DNA of 64,000 bases. It comes from Uranotaenia lowii (Eukaryota; Arthropoda; Insecta; Diptera; Culicidae). Of this stretch, positions 1-11,185 are shown piece by piece. The translations under genes were made by a program, and so were the position numbers. The stretch is from the NCBI RefSeq assembly GCF_029784155.1, contig NC_073692.1:317619141-317683140 (forward strand). The letters run 5' to 3'. Within the stretch, counting starts at the first letter, position 1. Each line of letters starts with the position of its first letter. The notes beneath the pieces are model-generated. The model saw only the letters and a program-made list of their open reading frames with translations. It was not told the origin of the DNA and made no database searches.

Positions 1-1000
1 GGAAATAAGGCTGCAGCACGCTGCAGTTTCTGTGCTTTCTGCTTAATCACAAGCAGAGATATGGTTATAAAAATTTTCACATCAGATGTAAGCGTAAGGT
101 GTTTACGGTGCTCAAAATTCCAGAGTTCACCTCGGTGCCATCAATTGCCATTAATTTTTAAGATAAACTTCCCATTTCAAGGTTATTCAAAACATTCGAA
201 CTGTATGATGCTCCTGGGGCGCAAGACGAAAAATCGAATTCACGTGTAAGGTTCGAAAAACAACGTTCAAGAAGACTTAATCAATCAAAACAAGAAAAGG
301 AAAAGCGGAAGAAGCAACTAGTTTATTCGTAGGATGGTTTTCAGGACTCAAATATAGCAGCAATGATTGGATAATAATCGAAGTCTCGCTAATTAAACCT
401 AGTTTTTGTAGACATCCCAACGGGGTCCTGAAAATCCTGTTTTTTTATCTTTATGCAGAACAATATGCGAAAGATCGTTTAACAGAATCTCAGTTTATTT
501 TAAACATTCATTTCACTTCGTTTTAAATTCTGTTCTTTTTTTGTGACGAAATATTGTACTAAATATTTGTTAAGTCATTTGTTCCTTTACGTAGAGAAGC
601 TTGCTAGAACTTAGGAGAAGAATGTAGAAAAGTTTGCTAACTTTATGAACATTATAATCTAAATTCCATTGTTTTGGAATCAGAGAAATAGCTTGTACAA
701 TGTCGAAAATTTGGCTGATCACACAAATAAGCATACGGGCATAAAAAGTATATATTTTTATACATTTTTTTTTCAATCACAACTACAATAAATCTTCCTG
801 CTTATATTTATAAAATGGCTCGAGATACGCCACATTCCGTTTTTCATATCTAAGACGTGATTCGGAAGACCGAATCACACTGTTCACACTCCAAACACTC
901 GATTGGCGTCTCCGGCAACAATTCAAATTAATTCCTTCATCCGTCGTTCCTCTCAGGCTCAGAAAGTACAGAAACTGCAGCGTGCTGCAGCCTTATCTCC
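1..1000. mobile_element. TIR-bounded segment, possible MITE or DNA transposon
   Basis: Bases 1-40 and 961-1000 are inverted copies of each other, 38 of 40 positions matching, built around CTGCAGCACGCTGCAG. The left repeat begins at the first base of the window, so the true end and any target duplication cannot be seen. The interior is AT-rich and has no reading frame that looks like a transposase. A non-autonomous DNA transposon is the simplest reading; I do not recognise the superfamily. Confidence 0.55.
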
Positions 1001-1384
1001 TAGAAGCGTAGTCGCTGTATCAACAAATTCCGTTTCTTGAACTAAAATATTATAAAAAGATAGTTCGATTTTGTCTTCCACTTTGTACACTTGATGACAG
1101 CGCCAATGAACAGGAAGTCCTAACCGGAACCGGAACCGAATGCGTTAATCGAAACTTCCTCTTTAAACGAACTTTACCGCAGTCTATGAGTGTTTGTTTA
1201 TTATAATATTTTGATCGAAGTTAACACCATGGAGATGATTAGTAAAGTGGCTACCTTGACTTCTTTTATATATCATGCATTGCAATCTGGTGGCCACATT
1301 GCCTATCTCTTTCAAACCTTTGCGAAGAATCGATGAAAATTTGTCCAGAGTGTCATGTCTATTTATCTGTGCTAAAACATTCCA
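1001..1384. other. Unassigned intergenic sequence
   Basis: No coding-like frame, RNA gene or repeat boundary recognised. It includes a short CCGGAACCGGAACCGAA run near 1121-1140. Confidence 0.4.
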
Positions 1385-1690
1385 TGCCGAATTTTGTATC
1401 ATTTGCTCGATTTGCTCTTAAGTTATATAAAAAAAATTGCATGGAAGCCCCCCTCCTCCACTCGTATTTCTTCATTGGGATGAGGGAGGGGTCTCAAATA
1501 ATCATTAGAACATTTCTTGTACCCAATTCCCCTCCCATGCCAAATTTGGTCCCATTTGCGTAATGAGTTCTTGAGTTATGTGAGAAATTACAGAAAAGGA
1601 CCCCTCTCCCCTTACTATCTTTCTACTGTAAAGAGGGAGGGGTTTCAAATAATCAAAGAAATATTTTTCCTATCCAAATTCAATTAAATG
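1385..1690 (-). repeat. Fragment of the ~155-bp Helitron-type minisatellite
   Basis: About two degenerate units reading on the minus strand. Diagnostic phrases are CCCTCCCATGCCAAATTTGG and the recurring 'forgo-type' wording of an open frame-free spacer: cttgagttatgtg preceding a short run and gagggaggggt blocks. The same family forms the array at 37690-38542 and 42250-43070, where it ends in a Helitron-like terminus. This copy is a fragment without recognisable ends. Confidence 0.5.
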
Positions 1691-2203
1691 GATAATCTAT
1701 TATATATAGTTGAAAGTTTAATATTTATGGTTGGCCGAGAATTAATTAAAATATGATTGAATATAAGTGGATTATTCTTCTTTCTCCGTGTGCTCCCTGA
1801 ATACACATTTAACGTTTATATTCGTCAACAAAAATAAACATTGAGAAGATTTCTCAAAGATAAACAGAACGAATGACACATTGAGTGGAAACAATTTTTA
1901 AACAAACTTAGTAGAGACATAAATTGAAATAAAAAATTGCTTAGCCATATTTTTTTTTATTATTTTTACTTGCGTTATTTACAAACGATCTCATAAATGA
2001 CGCTTTCGCTTCTTTCACTCTTAACGTGAACTTGAAGTTTTGCGCCACAGGAGCTTAAATAAGAGTCCTTCAATTTCAGCGGTCCAAGTGCTTTATTTCA
2101 CCACTTGCAGCTAGCAAGGTGTGCTCCTAATGGCCTCCCGGAAGCGATCCAAGATCTACGGCCATAATGTGTTTAACTGAGCAAAATAGTTGTACTTATA
2201 TGT
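1691..2203. other. Unassigned sequence
   Basis: AT-rich to about 2000, then more balanced composition leading into the weak coding-like stretch at 2204. No feature can be supported. Confidence 0.35.
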
Positions 2204-2661
2204 ATGTCTGTGTGCATAGGACTGTACGTGTGCTACGCCCAGCAGTGCGCCAAATGGAAATCAGTGGGTGGTGCAACAAATGCCACATCGTTTCCACCAC
2301 GTGGTTTCCGCCTTCCTTTATCCTCGAAAGACGTCAAGATACGAAAATGTGAAAACGAGAAATCGACCAGATGTTGCAGCATCCTTTTCCCTAGCTACAT
2401 TCTGCTTTGGAAACATCGTTTTCGCAGTTTGAAGAGCTTAAACTATTTGGCGAAAAAAAAAGAGCTTCCATGTTCCTCCCGAATCGTGTGCACTTTTGCA
2501 GCATCCATCTTGCGGGATCCAATCTTTATTTTTGGATGGAAAGAACGTTGGACGAGGAGAAAAGAAGGACTGTTACCACGAGGAAGCAAATAAAACCCCA
2601 AGAAAATCTACATTCAATTGGAGTCGGTCCAACCAAACCGAGACCTTCTTCGGAAGCATGA
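2204..2661 (+). pseudogene. Weak THAP-like coding remnant
   Basis: Two overlapping plus frames (2204-2593 and 2407-2661) together give a pattern like a broken THAP zinc-binding domain. The first frame has CYAQQC followed by SFPPRGFRLP and a Lys/Asp-rich run. The second has NRVHFCSIHLAGSNLYF, which resembles the Cys-x2-His half of the C2CH signature and its following hydrophobic motif. THAP domains bind DNA in P-element transposases and host proteins. A frameshift would be needed to join the halves and the usual AVPTIF box is not evident, so the call is tentative. The LTR element at 2775 lies downstream. Confidence 0.22.
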
Positions 2662-2774
2662 GAAAGAGAGCTTGAAACGCGAAAAGCGTGGGCGTTTGGC
2701 TTGGATGTTTGGGGTCCGGAATCGAATTGATGGATGGGATTATAAACGCTTCGAAGAACTTTTTCTGACCAGTT

Positions 2775-3284
2775 TGTGGTAGTAATGTCTTGGAAAAGAA
2801 TTAAAATTAAAAAAATAGTTGATAAAAGGTTTTTAGAACAGCTATAAAATAAAGCCTTTTATACAAAATACTTTAATATGTTAATTTCAGATGGAATTGT
2901 TTGCTGTGTAAACAGGGTTATGTTAATTTGTATTTAGTTCATTGCCGAAAGTTTGAAATTGTTTTTAAATTAGCTACATGATTACTTATAGACAAGCGTG
3001 TGAACAGAAGTATTGGATGAATGGAATGGATGAACTTGAGTGGCGTTTTCAAGCAAAATGAAATGAGAGAGAAAGAGAGAGAGAGACGACATGTGGAAGA
3101 AAAGGAGGGTCAATTGAGGGAGATTGGTGAATGAACTTTTTATTCGAAGGATTCTCTAATCCAAATTTGAAGAGGAAAGATGGTCAATTCCTAGCCAGTG
3201 TTGAAGAAGTGTAGTGATGATTGAAATTGTGAACTGAAGGTTCCGATTGAAGGAGAAACGGCACTTTCAAAGAAAGTTACCACA
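2775..3284 (+). repeat. 5' LTR
   Basis: 510 bp, TG...CA ended, matched base for base by 8574-9083. It contains TATAAAATAAAG at about 2844, which could act as TATA box or polyadenylation signal, and a GA-rich run near 3066-3086. A 5-bp CAGTT lies immediately upstream (2770-2774). Confidence 0.88.
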
Positions 3285-3285
3285 A

Positions 3286-3298
3286 TGGCGCAGTAAAA
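3286..3298 (+). promoter_or_regulatory. Primer-binding site
   Basis: TGGCGCAGTAAAA starts one base after the LTR end. TGGCGCAGT is the start of the tRNA-Ser-type primer site used by some insect Ty3/Gypsy elements (established knowledge); the match weakens after nine bases. Confidence 0.6.
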
Positions 3299-4029
3299 TC
3301 TCCCAAATGTGATTATTAGAAAGTAGATTTATTTGAAATTCCAAAATGGCGTCAGGTTGTAGTGATCAATCTTGAACTTCAAATTCGTTCAGTTTCGATT
3401 GTCCCGTCAGTGATGCCAAGTAAAAAGTTTGGCATATTTGAGACTTTGAAAATGCTATCGCACGTAATGAAAGCGCACGTGAGAAATGAAGGCAATGTTG
3501 TTGCTATAGATGTCAAGAAATCGTTCATAATATTGATTTGCTAACTTGGCAGAATATTTAGAAGAAAATTGTTTTTTTTCCTTTTTTGGTTCAATAGGCG
3601 TGCTCAAACATAAATTCTATCTTCTGAATAAATTTTTACTTTACTCTTACTTTGGTAATGTTTTGTTTAGTTTTCGATACTTGATTTGTATATGGTTTTG
3701 ACAAGTTTTAATGTTAAAAAGTGGTCTAAGGGGCTATGAACTGCAGAGGAGGAAACTCAAGTGGAATTATAGATGGATATATCTATTTCTCTTTTATATG
3801 TTTTATTATACATTTATATTTTTATGGCCATTAAATATTGATTCGAAAAGTAGAATGTCTTGAGCCTTTAAACTTCTGATTTCAAGTGAAAGAATCTATT
3901 TTAAGAAATCATTCAAAGGAATTCCATTTAAAATAAAATACAAAATTGCTCCTGATTTGTAATGCGTGAGTTCAGCTAAACATGACAAACAAAAAAAATA
4001 ATAATAAAACAAAAAAATTAAGTTTTAAA
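3299..4029 (+). other. LTR-element interior, non-coding
   Basis: Leader-like sequence inside the LTR element. The longest frame is 60 codons (3362-3544) with no similarity I recognise. No gag-like zinc knuckle is present. Confidence 0.5.
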
Positions 4030-4815
4030 AATGATGTAGTGAGAACAAGAGAATTCCGTACGATAAAAACCAAGAGATAACTTGCGAGAGGTCGAGTTTA
4101 ATTTAGATCGTGCGACAGGTCACGAATCGAATTATAATTAAGATGTAAAATATATGCATTGATGAAATGAGAAAGTTCTGAATTATAACAACCTAAAGAT
4201 AACTTGCGACAGGTCAAGTTCAATTCGGTTCGTGCGACAGGCCACGAATCGAATGATGATTACGATGTAAAATTGATGCCATGATAAAATGACAATTCTG
4301 AATGATAAAAATCAAACGATAACTTGCGACAGGTCAAGTTCAGTTCGGTTAGTGCGACAGGTCACGAATCGGATTATGATTGAAATGTTAAAAATAAATG
4401 ATGCAATGATAAAATTACAATTCTGAACGATAACAATCAAAAGATAACTTGCGAGAGGTCAAGTTCAGTTCGGTTCGTGCGACAGGTCACGAATCGGATT
4501 AGGATTGAGATGTGAAATTGATGAAATTGAAGGGAGAGAGTTCTGAATGACAATAAAAACGAAAGACGACTTGCGACAGGTCAAGTTCAGTTTTGTTCGT
4601 GCGACTGGCCACGAACCGGATTATGATTGCGAAGTAAAAAAAAAAAGAATCCAAAAAAAAAAATCCAACATTAATAAATGCAATTAAAATGAGAGAGATC
4701 TGAACCAAATAATTCAACGATAACTTCAGTTCAGTTCGTGCGAGAGGTCACAAATTGCACTTTGATTGAGATGTAAATTATAAATGATGCAATGATGAAG
4801 TGAACATAATAAACT
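4030..4815. repeat. ~122-bp tandem array, six units
   Basis: The phrase CTTGCGA(C/G)AGGTC starts at 4081, 4203, 4323, 4448 and 4570, giving spacings of 122, 120, 125 and 122 bp; a sixth, indel-bearing unit lies around 4720-4815. Each unit holds two copies of GTGCGACAGG/TTGCGACAGG-type core about 30 bp apart and an AT-rich spacer. The array lies inside the LTR element. Confidence 0.85.
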
Positions 4816-5269
4816 TTTGAACAATACACGAGCCTAGCAGCTAAATATCTTATTTCATTACTACTTGATCCCGTGCGAGAATCTTTTCGTTTTTAATCAT
4901 TAACACGTGAAAATGCGTTCAGAATACTGAATTCGATGGATTTTTTCGACAATATGGGGTGAAACATTCAACAGTGTTTAAAGTTACCACTTTTCGTCTC
5001 CTTCAACTTGAAATTCTTATTAAGAGGTCGACTGGTTTGAAATAAAATACATGTGAGAGTGTTTTCTTCTCGATCGGTTGCAAAATGACGACATTATAAG
5101 AGAAACATGTGCTTATTATTTATATGAACGACTGATTTGCTTGACCTTAACACTAAAATTGAATACAAAGTATCAATTGACCGTCTTCCACAAAATTATA
5201 GCACAAAACATTGAACTTTTGAGGTGGACAGACTCTTTCTCATGGTCCGAAATTCGATAATCGAAACAT

Positions 5270-5800
5270 GTTTTCCATCCCTCAAAATACCCTTGTTCAA
5301 TATTTTCTTTTCAAATTCCATGCACAATAACGTCAACAGCTTGAAAACAGTAACAGTGATATAGACGACCTCTCTTGCCGACCTTTGACCCAAAATTTCA
5401 AACCTGAAACCAATTGAGCGTTCCTCAAAATTCCTATGTTGAAATTTTCTTCTCAATCCAATGTATAATTACGTAAATATTGCAAAAGCATTTAACAGTT
5501 GATATGGACGCTACATTTTTGCCGACCACTGACTCTGAATTAGATACCTGGTATTGATTGCTCGTCCCTCAAAACGCTCATGCGCATATTCTCGTAACAA
5601 TCCAGTTTATGATATCGCCAATATCGCAAAAACTAAACAGTATAGACGAACCCTTTGGCCGATCCCTGTCCTTAAATTTGATACCTAGAATCTATTTCTC
5701 GTCCCTCAAGACACTATAATGTGCTAATTTTCATTACAATCCGTTGTATAATAACGTTTATATCGCTAAAACAGTATCTGTCTTGTATGGACGACACTTT
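5270..5800. repeat. Degenerate ~142-bp tandem repeat, about four units
   Basis: A phrase beginning CCCTCAAAA/CCCTCAAGA recurs near 5281, 5424, 5569 and 5705. Each is followed by a variant of ATTNCAATCC, GTATAATAACGT and TATGGACGA...CTTTTGCCGA. Unit spacing is about 136-146 bp. It is followed to about 5990 by a tail ending AATCAAACAAACATACAGAA and a TA run, which looks like the end of a dispersed element; I cannot assign the family. Confidence 0.6.
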
Positions 5801-5999
5801 TCAAATGGGATCACCCCAGAATCTGTTAACATTTTTCGTCGTTCCTGATCATAATGAGCATCCATGACATATTTCAGTTCTCTAGGTTTGTGGACGGCTA
5901 AGTCTATAGAGGACAAACAATCAAACAAACATACAGAAATTGCTTTTAATATATATAGATTTTGCAACATATTGTCCGCTGGGAATCGATTAGACACTA

Positions 6000-7480
6000 A
6001 CTAAAGAAAATTTTCGACATTATACGACACTATCTAAAATTCGTAATATTTACATTTTGAAAATTTTATTTCATTTTTTTTATATGTAATGTTTGAAATT
6101 TCAGGTTGTGTATAGATATTTTGATTATAAAATTAATGTATTTTCGTCTAAATGTTGTGTTAAGACTGCAGGATCGATTGGTGCGATAAAACTAGGTAAA
6201 CTTAGATAGTTATTTGGATTATCCAATTACGTCATGTAAAAGTTCTTAGAGTGGAGGGGAAGTACTTAGATTGGTTTATATCTTTAACATATCTTAGGCC
6301 GAGAGCCCAATCTCTAAAGACCTCTTGAAATTAGGGTTAGGGCTTATAAGCATTCATCAATTTGCAGAAGTGTTGGTCAGAGATTAGAGAATTGAAATAA
6401 TTGAAGATACTTCATGGTAATAAGGTCGAATGAAAAACTGGATCCAGTTGTTGAAACAAACCTATTATATATTATTGTTGATACCAAACTCATTGAATAA
6501 AGTAGAACGAATCAGAATTTTACCTGAATATAGTAGATGATTTAAGTATAAATGCTGTAGATAAATTTAACTAAAATACATAAATTTATTTCTAAAGGTA
6601 TTTGACGACCAATATAACGTATATTTAACCTATATAACGATTTTTACTTATAATGATCAACATTATTCACATTTTCGTTTCATTAATAACATTTAAATAG
6701 ATTATTCAAACTTATGACATTTGATACCAATTGCAACTTTAGTTTTAATACTAGGAAGAGATCACTTACATTTTTATATTGGAGAACAATAATCCATAAT
6801 TCATATTTGTATTTGAGCAGTTTCTTGTTTCTTCTCAAGCGTATATTAAATGGGATTACAATCAAGAGTAGCAGATCAAAATATTGTTACCCATGCTTTC
6901 ATAGATTATCTACTGTTTTATGCATCAAAACGGGTTATACTGATGTGTTACAATCCTTAATCATAACAGTTCTGATTGATTCTCTGAAGAGATTTGAGAA
7001 TACTATTTCAAAAATTACCCAAAATATGTTTTATAAGAGTTGTGTAACGGAGTGAGATAACTCCATTAGTAGCTTAAGCTTTTCCGATAGCCATTTTTAC
7101 AGAGATAACATATAGCCACTTCTAACACTGCATTTCGTTTTCATGAAAGTTTAAGATTATCCAGAAATAAATAAAAATCATTCAAGAGTTACAAAAATAA
7201 GAAAGAGAAAATTTATAACATACAATTCAGGTTCATTTACGTACTTTCTTTTCTGCATATGGTTTAGTATGTACTACTTCTGAACTGCGTTCTCAAAATT
7301 TTCTGCAGACATTCTAGTAAGAACATCACTTTCGCTCAGAAATTTTATGTTTAGGTATACGTTGTCCCCACGATGCTAAATAACAACATTATTTTCGGCC
7401 CTAATCCGTTTTGGGGCAACCGCACGATCTGCATAATATCCATCTCCTAAAAGAATTGTTTAGCTTCGAATAAAGTTCGT
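6000..7480. other. LTR-element interior, AT-rich
   Basis: No recognisable coding or structural RNA. The plus frame 6714-7055 (113 codons) has no family resemblance and AT-rich codon use typical of chance frames. Confidence 0.45.
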
Positions 7481-7689
7481 AACTGGTGGTCAGGTCAGGC
7501 TACAAGGAGTAGCTGCCACAATTTAGTTGACGCTCCTTAACAGGTAAATTTTCCTGTCTCTTTGGGTCGAGACGGGAATGCATGAGTATATCGGATCACA
7601 GATTGTCCTCTGGTGATTTCTGTACAAGATTATAACCTCCCCTCGCTTGGCTAGAGGTAATAAAGTGTAATGTTAAAAAAAAAAAAAAT
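7480..7689 (+). mobile_element. 3' tail of a truncated non-LTR retrotransposon
   Basis: A block of balanced composition ends with AGGTAATAAAGTGTAATG and a run of about 13 A at 7676-7689, the form of a LINE 3' end with polyadenylation signal and oligo(A). Only the 3' untranslated part remains, so the family is not assignable. It sits inside the LTR element. Confidence 0.5.
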
Positions 7690-7929
7690 TACTTGAAAAC
7701 ATGAAAGATGGACTTACATTTTGGACCTCGAACGCTGTTCTCACCAATTGAGTTTGGGTAGTTCCCGATAGTCCCGGGCATTGCTTTGATTTTTAAGTTG
7801 AGCTCCTAGTGAAAAAACAATAATTCTGGCTGCGTTGGTTGTTAGTAATAGACCGATCTCCTATCAAGTTTCGTATTAAGAAATTACAGCTACGATGATA
7901 AAAACAAACAACAGCAATCGAGCTGTCAA

Positions 7930-8040
7930 AGAAGTGAGTGACCCTGACCAACCAGTGATGCCAGGGCGCCGGTATTCGGAAGAAACTGTCAGGAAATGAG
8001 TGCCCTGAACAGAAGTGATGGCAGTACACCGGTATTAAAA
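7930..8040. repeat. Two-copy imperfect direct repeat
   Basis: GAGTGACCCTGACC...AGTGATGCCAG...CACCGGTATT-like sequence occurs twice, starting at 7935 and 7997 (about 62 bp apart). Function unknown. Confidence 0.45.
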
Positions 8041-8093
8041 AAACCCAGGAAAAGATAGCTAAGTTACAAAAAGCATTATTAAATAAGTGTTTT

Positions 8094-8393
8094 ATGCCAA
8101 GTAAAGCTTTTAATAAATCTTCAGGAACTCTGAGAAACGCTCGATTCTCAATCGAAAATTGTTTTACAGAAGTAAATGTCGAAGATCTTAAATATTTTTT
8201 TCTTCATTTGTTTGCTTTGTTTCTCATGCCGCTTTTAGTATTACGATATTTATTCCTATCAAATAGAATTCATGCAGAAATCTTAATACTCGAGCAATCG
8301 ATAGTAAATCAAATTGGAAATAAAATAGCTTTTTTAAAAAATGTGAAACGCAATGTCTTAATGCAGCTGATTAAAACAGTAAGTTGTCATTAA
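8094..8393 (+). CDS. Unrecognised 99-codon frame with a hydrophobic segment
   Basis: A short open frame just upstream of the polypurine tract. It has a hydrophobic stretch (FFLHLFALFLMPLLVLRYLF) that could span a membrane, then a Lys/Ile-rich tail. Its place, between the usual pol position and the 3' LTR, is where an envelope frame would lie in some LTR elements. There is no other support, and chance is just as likely. I do not assign a function. Confidence 0.15.
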   Translation: MPSKAFNKSSGTLRNARFSIENCFTEVNVEDLKYFFLHLFALFLMPLLVLRYLFLSNRIHAEILILEQSIVNQIGNKIAFLKNVKRNVLMQLIKTVSCH

Positions 8394-8552
8394 AAAAATT
8401 TCCAGTATATTAAATAAATCTTTTAGTTAATATGTTTTAAAACTGAAGATTTATTGAAAAAATCTACAAAAGAAATTTAATTTAATTAAATGTTGAAAGT
8501 TATCAGGTTTGCTAGATATAACAATCAATGCATCTATAAATTCACTCAGAAT

Positions 8553-8573
8553 AAGAGTAGAGAAGGAGGCGAA
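8553..8573 (+). promoter_or_regulatory. Polypurine tract
   Basis: AAGAGTAGAGAAGGAGGCGA lies directly before the 3' LTR, mostly purine, as expected for the plus-strand primer of an LTR element. Confidence 0.65.
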
Positions 8574-9083
8574 TGTGGTAGTAATGTCTTGGAAAAGAAT
8601 TAAAATTAAAAAAATAGTTGATAAAAGGTTTTTAGAACAGCTATAAAATAAAGCCTTTTATACAAAATACTTTAATATGTTAATTTCAGATGGAATTGTT
8701 TGCTGTGTAAACAGGGTTATGTTAATTTGTATTTAGTTCATTGCCGAAAGTTTGAAATTGTTTTTAAATTAGCTACATGATTACTTATAGACAAGCGTGT
8801 GAACAGAAGTATTGGATGAATGGAATGGATGAACTTGAGTGGCGTTTTCAAGCAAAATGAAATGAGAGAGAAAGAGAGAGAGAGACGACATGTGGAAGAA
8901 AAGGAGGGTCAATTGAGGGAGATTGGTGAATGAACTTTTTATTCGAAGGATTCTCTAATCCAAATTTGAAGAGGAAAGATGGTCAATTCCTAGCCAGTGT
9001 TGAAGAAGTGTAGTGATGATTGAAATTGTGAACTGAAGGTTCCGATTGAAGGAGAAACGGCACTTTCAAAGAAAGTTACCACA
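8574..9083 (+). repeat. 3' LTR
   Basis: Second copy of the 510-bp LTR, followed by CAGTT (9084-9088), the right target duplication. Confidence 0.88.
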
Positions 9084-9600
9084 CAGTTTTGTTCTTCTTT
9101 GATGGAGGAGGGCCAATCCAAACAGCGGGAAAGTTTTATTTTCCTGCCATGACTTTTCCGCCGCTCGGCGTCCACGAGGCCACTTCATAACAAAGTGGGA
9201 AGTAGTTTTTCATTTTGACGGCACCGTCTGATGCACCGCTACAAGGGCCAAACCGGAAGGAAACCCGAGAGGCGTCGTCTGTCAGTAGAGGAAAAAAAGC
9301 TCAATACGGCCAGCTGATTGAAATGTGTGCAATTCAAAAAAAAAAAGCTTGGGTCGAGAAGTCGTTCAGGAGTTTTGTGGAGGTTTTTTTCTCGTTCTTT
9401 CTCTATCGCGGAATTGAGATGGTTATCAAATATTTGCTGAAACGTCAGTTTTCAATGAGTGGTTTCGGGTGCCAGCTGCAGAAAATGACGGATTCGAATT
9501 TGAATTATTTCTTTGCGTTTATATATGTTGTGAAGTTGAATGGAAAAATGACGTTTCAGAAACTCTATCCCGAATTCACAGTATAATTCAAGAGAAGTTT
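9084..9600 (+). other. Right flank of LTR element, coding-like but unassigned
   Basis: More balanced composition than its surroundings. Plus frame 9215-9586 (123 codons) starts basic (PNRKETREASSVSRGKKAQ) and ends hydrophobic; no family recognised. With the LTR element removed, this stretch joins directly to the THAP-like remnant ending near 2661, so both may belong to one older gene or transposon. Confidence 0.25.
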
Positions 9601-10531
9601 AAAAAAACGATGGATTGGTAAGTTTTAACTTATTTAATATTTAGTCAAAAAATGAGTCAAAAAATCAATAGCTTTAAGAGTAGACTCAATTAGGTATTTA
9701 CAAAGAGCGATGCCAGGATATTAACGTTCAATTGCATAACATTGACTTAAGTTGACACTAAAGTGTGTTACTGAAAAACACATCTTCTTTATATTATCGC
9801 CTCGAATATCTGGTGACGAAGAAAAAAGAGTTCAAAATCTTCGAGTCATACAGCTTTTCACGCTTGATATTGATAATTTGAGCACCACTTACTTCCAGTC
9901 CCAAGTAACAATTTTAGTTTTACGCCAACCTTCACAACTCGCTTAAGACTATTTCCTAAAGCTACTTCATAAGCCAATTGCACTCTTTTTATATATGAGC
10001 ACAACTGTTTTAAAGATAACATAAGGACTAGTTGGCCCTGATTTGACAACGTCTTTTAAGCTATAATAAAACATCAAATAGAAAAGTTTTATTCGACCTT
10101 ATAGACATAACTTTAACAAACACTTCAAAAGTATCTTAAGACCACCCACAGCTCTGAATTCAATGAAGAAGATTTAGAATGAGTTTTGAGTAGAAGTTAT
10201 AGTGCAACACACAACAGGATTCACCAGTTAAATAGCCCAAAGTATTATTTTTTCAGTCAAAAGTCGTTTACTTACCTCCCATTATATATCGGTGTAGTGA
10301 AGTTTTGCCGATAAGAACTTTCCAAAGTCAGTATTTATGTATTTACAGTTTTGGCACATTCGCCAAATTTACCGGCAAGCAAGAACAAAAAGCCATTTTC
10401 GAGCACTTTTTCCTCTATTGGAACTTCAACTGTATTAGTGTACTAAAAACCGAACAAAAAAGTGCGACAGTGAAACTGGACCAAAACGTCACCGTAGCAA
10501 TTCTGATGATAACTGCAATGGTTCCAGTGAT
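9601..10531. other. Unassigned AT-rich sequence, then LINE-A leader
   Basis: Nothing recognisable to about 10300. From about 10440 the sequence probably belongs to the LINE-A 5' region, because frames there lead into its ORF1. Confidence 0.35.
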
Positions 10532-11185
10532 ATGAGCGTGTTAGAACTATCTCGCATAGTGAAATCCTAGTTTGAAGCTCATCAGAAAAACTCGCGGGCC
10601 GATATGAAGAAGCTAGGTGAAAAACTTTCTGTCCAAATGGGAACTCTAAGGCAGAGACTTAATGCGGACATGGTCAAGCTAAGTGAGGATCACAAAAAAA
10701 CTGTGGCTGAACTTGAGAAATCTATTTCGGACGTTAAGAATGACAATTCAAATATGTATGAGAGGAGCAAGAGATCCAATCATCTGATAGTAAACGGAGT
10801 GCCCTTCGTCCTGAACAAAGTTCTACAAGCATATTTTCTGTCGTGGTGTCGTGCTCTGGGTTACAGAGATACCAATATACCGCTAGTGGACGTTCGCCGC
10901 CTTTTGAGAGGACCTCCTGAGAATGGTGTGGCCTATGTTATATTGATCCAGTTTGGCATCACTGTGCAGAGGAATGATATCTGCTAGATATTTACAAAAC
11001 CGATCTCTGTCACTCACGGATATTGGTTTCTCAGTAAAAAAGCGTGTTTATGTGAACGAGAATCTTTCCAAAGGGAATCCAAAGCTCTGTTGCTGAAACG
11101 TAGTGGTTTGCTAAGTGTTATATTTACTCGTGATGGGGTCATCTTTGTGAGAAGGAGTGCCAGCGGTAACGCGGTATCAATTTAA
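10532..11185 (+). pseudogene. LINE-A ORF1 protein, broken
   Basis: Reads MSVLELSRIVKS-stop, then a long helical, charged segment (10604 on: KKLGEKLSVQ, NADMVKLSEDHKKTVAELEK) suited to a coiled coil, then SNHLIVNGVP and, after a shift near 10980, LSDIGFSVKKRVYVNENLSK, LLKRSGLLSV and a C-terminus ending GNAVSI-stop. Coiled coil followed by an RNA-binding-like fold with an R-x-Y-V-N-E signature is the layout of ORF1 proteins in CR1, Jockey and L1-type LINEs, which coat the element RNA. At least one in-frame stop and one frameshift make it non-functional. Confidence 0.6.

Larger units (their letters stand above)
2775..9083 (+). mobile_element. Non-autonomous LTR retrotransposon with 510-bp LTRs
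   Basis: A complete LTR-bounded element of 6309 bp. LTRs at 2775-3284 and 8574-9083 are identical as far as I can read, begin TGTGGTAG and end TTACCACA. The 5 bases before the left LTR and after the right LTR are both CAGTT, a perfect target duplication. A primer-binding site follows the left LTR by one base and a purine-rich tract precedes the right LTR. The 5.3-kb interior has no gag, protease, reverse transcriptase or integrase frame; the longest frames are near 100 codons. This fits a large non-coding derivative (LARD-type) moved in trans by a related autonomous element. LTR identity suggests recent insertion. Orientation follows from the PBS and PPT. Confidence 0.88.

Noticed and set aside
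4030..4815. CRISPR-like array
   Set aside because: Whole 122-bp units repeat, spacers are not unique, and the context is an insect LTR element.
6331..6342. TTAGGGTTAGGG, telomere-like
   Set aside because: Only two repeats, and dipteran telomeres do not use this repeat.
8094..8393. Envelope gene of the LTR element
   Set aside because: Only a single hydrophobic stretch in a 99-codon frame; no signal peptide, cleavage site or family motif.
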